The translations under genes were made by a program, and so were the position numbers. From Fusobacteriaceae bacterium (GTDB lineage Bacteria; Fusobacteriota; Fusobacteriia; Fusobacteriales; Fusobacteriaceae): 17,327 bases of DNA. Of the stretch, positions 6,888 through 13,547 are shown in pieces. Positions within the stretch are counted from its first letter, which is position 1, and each line of letters starts with the position of its first letter. The notes beneath the pieces were generated by a model. That model did not search any database and was not told the DNA's origin. It saw nothing but the letters and a program-made list of their open reading frames with translations. The stretch covers positions 1 to 17,327 of the forward strand of contig JAFGUR010000180.1 of assembly GCA_016938425.1 (NCBI GenBank). Reading direction: 5' to 3'.

Positions 6888-7230
6888 AAACAATATTTTT
6901 TGAATGTATTGTCAATTAAAATCATTTAGTTAGAAAGTTAGATATAGGCATTGCTTTTCTACTAATTTTTTTAAGCATGAAATTAAACAGGATTGGTGGG
7001 GAGTTTGAGGAATTAGTTTTGGAAAGCATAGAGATAAAAAAATAACCTCCTGAAGTTTTTAGGCTTCATGGAGAAGCGATTTCTTTATAAAATATACTAA
7101 CGTTCCCGCATTTCCCGACATCCCTTCCTTTTAACGCCTTAAGGGGAAAAGTAGCGCATGTCCTTATCTCCCAAGAACTATGACATTGGAAGGAATATAG
7201 AAAAATAAAATGTTATACCATGGTTTTGAA
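6888..7230. other. Intergenic region with structured, locally GC-richer block; relic mobile-element end or attC-like site
   Basis: No confirmed gene. At 7048-7074 a near-perfect stem CTCC-TGAAG/CTTCA-(T)-GGAG is seen. The block 7100-7180 is clearly richer in G+C than its surroundings. On the minus strand it carries a 20-codon frame (GMSGNAGTLVYFI then KKSLLHEA) ending just inside the stem, similar in style to TnpB C-terminal tails. Alternatively, GTTATAC (7212-7218) and TACTAAC (7095-7101) flank paired arms ATCCCTTCC (7120-7128) and GGAAGGAAT (7188-7196, 8 of 9 pairing), the layout of a second, poorer attC-like site after the zinc protein gene. These two readings compete. Confidence 0.35.
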
Positions 7231-8034
7231 TTATTTTTTTCTAAAGTATAATTTGTTACAATTATCCATAATAATCAGATATTTTCCATTTTTAGTTTTG
7301 ATAATTTTACCATATATTATCATATGATTATCTTTAACTACTTCAAAGAACTTTTTTGAATATCTTTCTTTAAATCCATTTATTACTTCATCAATAATCA
7401 AAATCGATACTTTGTCAACATTTCTAAGATTAATAAACCTCTCTTTATAATATTTCATTTCACCAAAAAAAAATGCAGTTTTACCCACTAAGGTATCATC
7501 AATTTTAGTTACATGAAAAACGATTTCTGATAAGTCTTTAATGATACCACCGAGATTCATTTCGATACATACATCATCTAATTTTCCTATTTCAGCATAT
7601 GTTAAAATTTGATTTAGTGTTAACTTTGGTATAATTGTTTTTGAAGGGTTCTTATTATAACTTAGGCCTTCTGAAGGTATTCTTTCATTATCTCTACTTG
7701 TTGGAATGTCTGTTCCGCTTTCCTTAGTTAATTTGTAATTCCAACGTATTCCATAGATAGAAGTATCAATTTCAATAATATTTGTTTCTTCAACATTTTC
7801 AGTTTTCTCATTATCACTACTTGAAGCCATTTGACATTCTGGAAGATGATATGCAAAAAAACACGCTACTTTTCCATCTACAGATGCTTTTCTATAGCCT
7901 GCATCCTTATTACATTTTGGACAACAAATTTTCCCTTTGTATAAATTTCTTTGTATTTCTGTCATCCTATCAAATTCATGAACTGTAAATTTAATAGTGT
8001 TATTTTTTTTTAGAACAACATATTCTATACTCAT
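7231..8034 (-). CDS. Zinc-ribbon protein of unknown function, partner of the helicase
   Basis: A 267-residue protein I do not recognise as a named family. The N-terminal 70 residues contain a probable zinc site: C38-P-K-C41, then H63 and C67 (AYHLPEC). This CPxC...HxxxC layout resembles the N-terminal zinc element of CoiA-like proteins. A polar linker (about 70-130) with many Ser, Asn and Glu follows. The C-terminal half alternates beta strands and could hold an OB-like fold (HMIIYGKIIKTKNGKYLIIM). ATG 8034 has AAGGAAAG upstream. It lies 116 nt downstream of the giant helicase gene, same strand, separated by an attC-like palindrome. Inference: nucleic-acid binding accessory factor of the helicase, possibly in phage defence. 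Confidence 0.7.
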   Translation of the reverse strand: MSIEYVVLKKNNTIKFTVHEFDRMTEIQRNLYKGKICCPKCNKDAGYRKASVDGKVACFFAYHLPECQMASSSDNEKTENVEETNIIEIDTSIYGIRWNYKLTKESGTDIPTSRDNERIPSEGLSYNKNPSKTIIPKLTLNQILTYAEIGKLDDVCIEMNLGGIIKDLSEIVFHVTKIDDTLVGKTAFFFGEMKYYKERFINLRNVDKVSILIIDEVINGFKERYSKKFFEVVKDNHMIIYGKIIKTKNGKYLIIMDNCNKLYFRKK

Positions 8035-8063
8035 TTAATTCTTTCCTTTCATTCAAAACTTCC

Positions 8064-8146
8064 GTATAACGAACTTGTAAACAGACGCAGTCTATAAACA
8101 TCCAGTGCTAACGTAGAAAATAGATTGAGTCTGCTATCTGTTATAT
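8064..8146 (-). repeat. attC-like palindrome between the helicase and zinc-protein genes
   Basis: On the minus strand the element begins with ATATAAC (8146-8140), 4 nt after the helicase stop, and ends with GTTATAC (8070-8064), 29 nt before the next ATG. Between them CAGACTCAATCTAT (8133-8120) pairs with ATAGACTGCGTCTG (8095-8082) at 12 of 14 positions, with an unpaired centre. Terminal AAC...GTT boxes, imperfect inner arms, a variable loop and a length of 83 nt are the architecture of integron attC sites. No integrase gene is present in the window. Confidence 0.5.
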
Positions 8147-8150
8147 GTCG

Positions 8151-11036
8151 TCATAGCTTGGTTCCCCATAATTTAAAATTTTCAATGTAACCTACATTTC
8201 TCAAATATTCCTCAGAAGCAGAGATTACATTTGTAACTTTATCTTGAAATGGTTTACTTTTTGAAACTCCTGGTTGAATAGCAATAATATTCCCTCTTAA
8301 CCATTTATTAGAATTTAAATCACTTTTACAATCATTTAAGTTTCCTCTTATAAAAACACAATTCCCAGCGTTTCTTCTATCAAGTATTTTCTTTAACAAT
8401 GTTTTTCTATCTTTAAGCCACATTGAAGATTTTACAGATTGACCACACACTTCATATAATTCAGTAGCACTAGAATTATATCCTGTACTTTTCATAGCTT
8501 TAACATGATATAAACATACCAAAATCTTATCTGATTTAACATTAAAGGTAATAAAATCAGCTATTTCACCAGAAGAATGGTCATAAATTATATAATCAAA
8601 TTCAGGGTCATCTAAAAGAAGCTTTTTAATAGAATCATGTAAACTAATTTTTCCATCAATCTTAGAATCTCCAAATTCCTTTGAAATATCTGTATTATAT
8701 TTATCCCAATCAACATCTTCTATACAATCGTAGTTAAAAGCAATTTGACTCTCTCTCCCTTTTAATATTTCGTTTCCAAAGATTGTATTATCGTCTGTTG
8801 TTTTGAATATCAGAGGATATGAGTCAAGATACTCTTTTATGCTAAAACTTTTATTACTATATGAAATATCAAAAGAAGATTCCAATATTTCGTACGTTCC
8901 AGTATTGTTGCATGATAATCTACACCTAAAGTTATCATAAACCAAAGAAAAGTAAATATTGTTATTTCTAACTTCTTCAAATAATAAATCAAAGTTAATT
9001 AAAGAGAGAGTATTTTCGGTTATTCCTTCTACTTGCGGTGGTTTTGTATAAGCTCTTTCATTAAAATCAGCAAAGAATATATTATCTGGTATTTCTTTAA
9101 GCTCTTCTGAAGTAGTTAAACTATCTAATTTTGTATTAGTTTTTATTTTGAGAGCATTGTTATTTATTTTTTCCCCATTAGTATCACACCACTTAATGTA
9201 TTCAAATAGAGAAAGATATGAACTACTCCAAATCTTTCCTGCAGAACTATATCCAATTGTTATCTCATTTCCTTGCCCTTTTGCAGTACAAAAGATATGT
9301 CCTGCTGAATATAATCTACCCGTTGAAACATCAATATTATTTGCAACATTAGACCCTGTTGAAATTCTATAAGTTTCACCCGTTTCAGAATATCTACTTT
9401 GAAATCCTGAGTTAAATATTTCAAAATCAGTTAATTGTCCTAAAACTCTATTCATCTTAAATCTAGGAATTTTATCAAAAGAAGAACTAAAATTATCAGC
9501 GATTGCATTATATAGCATTTCTATCTTATTGCTAGAATAAATAAACATTAGTTTAGTTTCTGGTTGAAAATGGACAATATATAGTGTTAAATTTTTGTTA
9601 TTTAATTCATTTGTTGAAAACCACTTTGGTTTTTCCTCTTCGACTCCAACACCAATAACAGTTTGATTATCTTCATTTATAAAATAATTGTTATTTACTT
9701 TACAAATTTTAGGAAATTTGCCATCCAAATAAAAATCATTAATTTTAAAAACTTTGGCATGAGCATTAGGTCTAATATTATAAAGAGAGAGCGTAATTTT
9801 TTCAGAGACCTCTTCAAATGTAGGTTTAAAACTATCTATGAACTCTTTTATTTGAAGTTCTTCTTGAATTTTTGTCTCACTCATATTAATTATTAATTTA
9901 TTCCAGACACTATCTGCATGATAAAGCTTATTGTTTTCAATAACTAGTTCCTCATTATTAATAGCGACAAATTTAGCAGTACCAATATTTTTTGCATTTG
10001 TACGAGCAAACCTTCCAACAAATTGAAGAGTACTAGCCAAAGATTTATGGGGAGAATGAATAATTGCAATTTTTAAATTTGGAAAATCAAACCCTTCTCC
10101 AAGCATATCAACGCAAATGATTCCATCTAATTTGCCACTTCTTAAATTATTTAAACACTCAAAAATTCTTTTAGATGACATGGAACTATCAATTCTAGTG
10201 ACATTTAGTTTAGTTTTTTCTAAATAAATTTTTTCTAATTCTTTTGCATGTTCTTTTGTGCTTGTTCTAATCATTAGATAATGCTCAAAAGCGTTAGATT
10301 TATCTTTAAAAAATACTTCCTCTGCTTTTTGAGCCAAAAGAATGTCATTTTCAATTCCAATTTGCTCGTTAACTGAGATATATTCAACTTCACCAAAAAT
10401 TTTATCTTCATAGGCTTTTGATAGAGGATATGAATAAATAAGATTTCCCTTTATTTCCTTTTTATCAAGCCTAAAAGGTGTTGCCGTAAATAAAAGTTTT
10501 TTACAGTGACTTAAATTACTTAATATCTCTTTCCATGTTTTTGCAGGAACATGATGAGCTTCATCAATTAAAACAAAATCAAATAAACAAGAAATTTCAC
10601 TTGAATCGGTTAATGATTTTGCGCAGACATGAGTACTAACAATTACGTTTGCTTCTGAAATATGTTGAAATAACTCTTCTGAATAAAGATTTTCTAATTC
10701 ATAAACTTTTGGGAGGGCTACTGAATCATTAAAAACATTGATTTCTTTTAGTGTCTTTAAATTTGAATAATCATTAAATATTTGACTTCTTACCATTGAA
10801 TTAGGAGTTACAATTAAAATTTTCTTTGCTTCAGTAATATAAGGAGCTAACATTAATACTGCAGTTTTTCCTGAACCTGTAGGCATTGCAATAATACTGG
10901 GTTCTTTGTCATGCAATGAGTAAAAGGAGCCAATAGCATGAATGGCACCAATTTGTGAATTTCTTAGCCCAGGAGTATCTTCTTTATTTTTAATGAAATT
11001 AATGTTTTCATAGTTTTCTTCAAAGTATTTGTCCAT
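8151..11036 (-). CDS. Large SF2 helicase with C-terminal nuclease-like domain
   Basis: A 961-residue protein. The N-terminal half is a complete DEAD/DEAH (ResIII-like) SF2 motor: Walker A PTGSGKT (52-58), DEAH (158-161), motif III TAT (184-186), motif V LGEGFDF (312-318), motif VI QFVGRFART (338-346). A long middle region (about 400-810) has no motif I recognise. The C-terminal 150 residues look like a PD-(D/E)XK-type nuclease variant: D819, GEIADFI (D827), then LVCLYHVKA with K846, followed by TELYEVCGQSVKSS. Such helicase-nuclease fusions are frequent in anti-phage defence islands; the assignment to defence is inference. ATG 11036 has GGGAG about 8 nt upstream. No signs of frameshift. Confidence 0.85.
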   Translation of the reverse strand: MDKYFEENYENINFIKNKEDTPGLRNSQIGAIHAIGSFYSLHDKEPSIIAMPTGSGKTAVLMLAPYITEAKKILIVTPNSMVRSQIFNDYSNLKTLKEINVFNDSVALPKVYELENLYSEELFQHISEANVIVSTHVCAKSLTDSSEISCLFDFVLIDEAHHVPAKTWKEILSNLSHCKKLLFTATPFRLDKKEIKGNLIYSYPLSKAYEDKIFGEVEYISVNEQIGIENDILLAQKAEEVFFKDKSNAFEHYLMIRTSTKEHAKELEKIYLEKTKLNVTRIDSSMSSKRIFECLNNLRSGKLDGIICVDMLGEGFDFPNLKIAIIHSPHKSLASTLQFVGRFARTNAKNIGTAKFVAINNEELVIENNKLYHADSVWNKLIINMSETKIQEELQIKEFIDSFKPTFEEVSEKITLSLYNIRPNAHAKVFKINDFYLDGKFPKICKVNNNYFINEDNQTVIGVGVEEEKPKWFSTNELNNKNLTLYIVHFQPETKLMFIYSSNKIEMLYNAIADNFSSSFDKIPRFKMNRVLGQLTDFEIFNSGFQSRYSETGETYRISTGSNVANNIDVSTGRLYSAGHIFCTAKGQGNEITIGYSSAGKIWSSSYLSLFEYIKWCDTNGEKINNNALKIKTNTKLDSLTTSEELKEIPDNIFFADFNERAYTKPPQVEGITENTLSLINFDLLFEEVRNNNIYFSLVYDNFRCRLSCNNTGTYEILESSFDISYSNKSFSIKEYLDSYPLIFKTTDDNTIFGNEILKGRESQIAFNYDCIEDVDWDKYNTDISKEFGDSKIDGKISLHDSIKKLLLDDPEFDYIIYDHSSGEIADFITFNVKSDKILVCLYHVKAMKSTGYNSSATELYEVCGQSVKSSMWLKDRKTLLKKILDRRNAGNCVFIRGNLNDCKSDLNSNKWLRGNIIAIQPGVSKSKPFQDKVTNVISASEEYLRNVGYIENFKLWGTKL

Positions 11037-11069
11037 TTATCTCTCCCTTATTTGATGATATACAACTAT

Positions 11070-11099
11070 GTTATATAAGCAAGTCTATTGCTCAATAAC
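11070..11099 (-). promoter_or_regulatory. Hairpin/dyad just upstream of the helicase gene
   Basis: Arms GTTAT (11070-11074) and ATAAC (11095-11099) plus inner arms AGCAA (11078-11082) and TTGCT (11088-11092) around a 5-nt loop. It sits 34-63 nt before the helicase start, where the promoter or leader should be, and overlaps a TATATAAC sequence that could act as a -10. It could be an operator or a leader hairpin controlling the helicase. Confidence 0.4.
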
Positions 11100-11207
11100 A
11101 CCCAATTTCACTATCATATACAAATATTTTTTAATACTTACAACTTAATTTACTTAGAACATAAGCTTCTATCATAAATAAAATGATTATCCTTCAAACC
11201 TCTTTAC

Positions 11208-11284
11208 CTATTCTTCTTTTGAAAGGTCATAACCTAATAAATTTTTATAAATAATACTTCTAAAGCTTTTTCTTTTTTATTCAA
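11208..11284 (-). pseudogene. Remnant of a small gene, possibly an HTH/WYL-type regulator start
   Basis: A good Shine-Dalgarno AGGAG (11297-11293) is placed 8 nt before TTG 11284, which opens a frame reading MNKKEKALEVLF and stopping at 11234. Shifting frame near 11244 continues as NLLGYDLSKEE and stops at 11208. The combined pattern (basic start, KALEVL, LLxGxxLSKEE) resembles the beginning of the helix-turn-helix of WYL-type regulators, which often control defence islands. Further downstream (minus strand) another frame reads DNHFIYDRS, consistent with further decay. Short and therefore uncertain. Confidence 0.3.
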
Positions 11285-11492
11285 ACTTTTATCTCCTAAG
11301 TTTTAATATTGTGGATTTTATATAAAATTCTAATTTTTATTTACACCTGTGAAAAGCTGTGTCCTTCCTTTGTAAAGAAATTTATTCTTTTTCTTGGTAA
11401 AACAAATTCATAATGACATTAAATCATAAAATTACACTAAAATCAATTGATTAATAGACTCTCCAAGAATAATATACCAAATATTTTAAGAC

Positions 11493-11527
11493 AAAAAAAA
11501 GCTGTCGATATTTTATTTATCGACAGC
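11493..11527 (-). terminator. Terminator of the ankyrin gene
   Basis: A 10-bp perfect stem GCTGTCGATA (11501-11510) / TATCGACAGC (11518-11527) with a 7-nt loop; on the minus strand it is followed by eight T residues (11500-11493). Confidence 0.93.
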
Positions 11528-11556
11528 CTTAACCTCTGTTTTCAGAAGTTTTTATA

Positions 11557-11976
11557 TTAATCTTCCCAACTTGCGTTGGCCTTTTTCATTTTTACTTTCC
11601 CACCCATTTCTTCTTGTCCAGCTTCTCTCAAAAGTCTGTATATTACATCTTCTTTTAATTGACTAGCTAATACTGCTGGAGTTCTTTTTTTGCCATCTTT
11701 CACATCTACATTGGCACCAGAATCTATTAACATCTGCACTAAATCAATATCACTTGTTTTTACAGCTAAATGAAGCGCCGTTTCTCCTTCTTCATTTTCA
11801 ACATCAATATCAGGAACATACCCTAATAAAACTTCAAGTAACTCAATATCCTCATTTTTTACTGCATAATGTAATGGAGTATCTCCATCATCGTTAACAC
11901 ATTCTAAGTCAAAAGAATCAATCTCTCTCTTGATAGCATCGTAATCGCTATTTTCAATTAACTCAAAAATATCCAT
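11557..11976 (-). CDS. Ankyrin-repeat protein
   Basis: A 139-residue soluble protein with an N-terminal capping helix (DIFELIENSDYDAIKREI) and two to three ankyrin repeats: DGDTPLHYAVKNEDIELL (about 30-63), EGETALHLAVKTSDIDLV (64-96) and a weaker KKRTPAVLASQ repeat (97-120). The C-terminal tail is charged and lacks repeats. Ankyrin repeats mediate protein-protein contacts; in some bacteria small ankyrin proteins support catalase or other stress enzymes, but no partner can be named here. ATG 11976 has GGAGG 6 nt upstream. It has its own strong promoter and a terminator, so it is probably monocistronic despite following holA. Confidence 0.9.
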   Translation of the reverse strand: MDIFELIENSDYDAIKREIDSFDLECVNDDGDTPLHYAVKNEDIELLEVLLGYVPDIDVENEEGETALHLAVKTSDIDLVQMLIDSGANVDVKDGKKRTPAVLASQLKEDVIYRLLREAGQEEMGGKVKMKKANASWED

Positions 11977-12043
11977 TCTTATCCTCCGAAATAAATTTGT
12001 ATAACTTTTTACAGCTGAACGCTAGTAATCGTTACTATTTGGG

Positions 12044-12072
12044 ATTTTATTATTTTTTCTACTGTTTGTCAA
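12044..12072 (-). promoter_or_regulatory. Promoter of the ankyrin gene
   Basis: Minus strand: -35 TTGACA (12072-12067, perfect), 17-nt spacer, -10 TAAAAT (12049-12044, five of six). Transcription start is expected near 12037, giving a leader of about 60 nt. A dyad TAGTAA-TCG-TTACTA (12023-12037) lies exactly at the start point and may be an operator. Confidence 0.8.
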
Positions 12073-12079
12073 CAAAAAT

Positions 12080-13024
12080 TTATACTTTTAAGATTAATAT
12101 ATTTATCAAAATTTCTTCTTCTCCAAAACCACTTTTTATCTTATATTCTGTATCTAATAAATCCCCTATTAAACTCTTTAATTTCTCCTCAGAAAAATTT
12201 TTTAGATTTTCCATAGTTTTAAATACTCTGTAAGGATGTTTCCCTTTAAAATAGTCACTATTCTCATCAAATTTTACTTTAAATTGATTGTAATTATTAG
12301 AAAAAACTAATTTACCTTCATTTACCAAGAGAGATAGTTTTAATAATTCTTTCAATTCTTGTCCTAGCCAAAATAAAAAAATTTGTCCCTTTTTTTCTTT
12401 ATTTAAAAAATCTATAACTGATTTTTTCTCCCCTTTCAAAAGTTTATCTACTTGTTCAAATAAATTATACTCTTCATTAATAGAAATCAATTTTTTAGCT
12501 TTTTCTAAATTAAACTCCTGTTTATAAAAATAGTTTTTCAATTTTTCTATTTCGTTCTTCAGTTTCAAAACATTATTTCCAATCATTTCAACAAGATTTA
12601 TTGCAATTTTATTATCAACGTTCAGTTCACTTTTTATATACTCTATTAATCCTTTATCTCCTTTTTTATCTTGCAATATTGTAAAAATTTCTCCAAAACT
12701 TTCAACTAATCCAATAATTTTTTTAGATAATCCTTTTTCATCTGTTTCAATGGATATTATAATTTCTTTATTTGCCAAATCTATGGCACTCAATGCTTTT
12801 ATTACTTCTTCTACCTTTTTTACTCCTTCTCCCCTTTTAAGTACAAGAAGTTCTCGCCCACCAAATAGCGAATTTGTTGAAGCTTGTTGTAAGAATGCTT
12901 CATGTTCTCCCAATTGCCCATCGAATATTTTCTGATTTATTCCAATATCTTCTTTAACAATTTTATCAATTAATTCTTTTTCTTTTAATTCTCTGCTTTG
13001 ATCTCCAGCTATTACATAAAACAT
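12080..13024 (-). CDS. holA: DNA polymerase III subunit delta
   Basis: A 314-residue HolA protein, the clamp-loader subunit that opens the beta clamp. The N-terminus FYVIAGDQSRELKEKELIDKIV and the segment SLFGGRELLVLKRG (about 52-65) are typical of the family; there is no functional Walker A, as expected for delta. A middle AAA-like lid (INEEYNLFEQVDKLLKG) and a C-terminal helical collar domain (FLFWLGQELKELLKLS, then HPYRVFKTMENLKNFSEEKL) follow. Length is close to the usual 310-345. ATG 13024 has a short-spaced AGGA. It is preceded by the terminator of the coiled-coil gene, so it must have its own promoter, which I could not locate with confidence. Confidence 0.9.
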   Translation of the reverse strand: MFYVIAGDQSRELKEKELIDKIVKEDIGINQKIFDGQLGEHEAFLQQASTNSLFGGRELLVLKRGEGVKKVEEVIKALSAIDLANKEIIISIETDEKGLSKKIIGLVESFGEIFTILQDKKGDKGLIEYIKSELNVDNKIAINLVEMIGNNVLKLKNEIEKLKNYFYKQEFNLEKAKKLISINEEYNLFEQVDKLLKGEKKSVIDFLNKEKKGQIFLFWLGQELKELLKLSLLVNEGKLVFSNNYNQFKVKFDENSDYFKGKHPYRVFKTMENLKNFSEEKLKSLIGDLLDTEYKIKSGFGEEEILINILILKV

Positions 13025-13090
13025 TTTTCCTACTTTCTATATATCTAAAATTTATATTTTTTATTAGGGGATTTCGTACTTATTTCATTG

Positions 13091-13112
13091 TATACTTAGT
13101 TCTATAAGTATA
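13091..13112. repeat. Inverted repeat, first copy of a shared intergenic motif
   Basis: TATACTTA (13091-13098) / TAAGTATA (13105-13112), perfect 8-bp arms with a 6-nt spacer, directly beside the terminator of the coiled-coil gene. The 17-mer TATAAGTATAAAAAAAG (13103-13119) recurs identically at 14611-14627, again next to a terminator and within a similar dyad. Confidence 0.5.
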
Positions 13113-13139
13113 AAAAAAGCAACTAAAAGTTGCTTTTTA
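13112..13139 (-). terminator. Terminator of the coiled-coil gene
   Basis: Stem GCAACT (13119-13124) / AGTTGC (13128-13133), 3-nt loop, extended by five A-T pairs; a T run follows on the minus strand. The A/T symmetry could make it bidirectional. It starts immediately after the stop codon. Confidence 0.88.
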
Positions 13140-13454
13140 TTAATTAGTTTTTGTTTTTTCTTCTTTTAACATATCTTTTATTGCTTTATTTATAGCTCTT
13201 CTTTCTTTAGAAAATTCAGCTTTTCTAATTATGTAATCATCTACTCTTTCTTCATAGTCTGATTTCATATTTTCTATTATTTGACTTACTTCTTCTAAAG
13301 TCATATCGCTTTGCATATAAGACAATAAATTTTCTAATAAATCTACTCTTTTTTGATTATCTCTGATTTTTACATCTACATCAATCATTTCTCTTTTTAA
13401 CTTATTTTTTCTTCTCATGTCTCTAACGATTTGTAATACATTACTTCTACTCAT
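13140..13454 (-). CDS. Small coiled-coil protein of unknown function
   Basis: A 104-residue, highly charged, almost entirely helical protein without signal peptide or membrane segment. Two helices likely form an antiparallel coiled coil: about 8-50 (DMRRKNKLKREMIDVDVKI ... VDLLENLLSYM) and 52-98 (MTLEEVSQIIENM ... FSKERRAINKAIKDML). I do not recognise a named family; it looks like a conserved fusobacterial hypothetical. ATG 13454 has GGGGTGA upstream. It has its own promoter and terminator, so it is monocistronic. Confidence 0.72.
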   Translation of the reverse strand: MSRSNVLQIVRDMRRKNKLKREMIDVDVKIRDNQKRVDLLENLLSYMQSDMTLEEVSQIIENMKSDYEERVDDYIIRKAEFSKERRAINKAIKDMLKEEKTKTN

Positions 13455-13512
13455 TTTATCACCCCATAATTATTTATATTAACTAATTAACTTTCCAAAC
13501 CATACTACATAT

Positions 13513-13541
13513 AGAATAATAAAATTTGAGTCTATTGTCAA
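13513..13541 (-). promoter_or_regulatory. Promoter of the coiled-coil gene
   Basis: Minus strand: -35 TTGACA (13541-13536, perfect), 17-nt spacer, -10 TATTCT (13518-13513). It lies directly downstream of the TrpX-like gene, with no terminator between, so readthrough from that gene is also possible. The same -35/-10 pair with a 17-nt spacer is used by gpx. Confidence 0.68.
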
Positions 13542-13547
13542 GATAAA

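Larger units (their letters stand above)
11037..11490. other. Long AT-rich intergenic region upstream of the helicase
   Basis: About 450 bases without an intact gene. Contents: the dyad described separately at 11070-11099, a broken small reading frame at 11208-11284 (minus), a perfect 12-bp palindrome AATCAATTGATT (11441-11452), and a possible minus-strand promoter overlapping it (TTGATT, 17-nt spacer, TTTAAT). The palindrome overlapping a promoter could be an operator for the broken reading frame or the helicase. Confidence 0.4.

Noticed and set aside
6977..7045. Small plus-strand frame MKLNRIGGEFEELV... of 22 codons, open upstream for about 18 codons more
   Set aside because: No Shine-Dalgarno or promoter and no recognisable family; may be a coding relic but too short to call.
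7231..11036. Identification of the helicase pair as Hachiman (HamAB) or DISARM
   Set aside because: The 267-residue partner does not show a DUF1837-type nuclease pattern, and no methyltransferase or DrmABC set is present; naming it would be a guess.
11070..11099. Dyad upstream of the helicase as a third attC site
   Set aside because: On the minus strand its boxes run GTT first and AAC last, the reverse of attC order, and at 30 nt it is too short.
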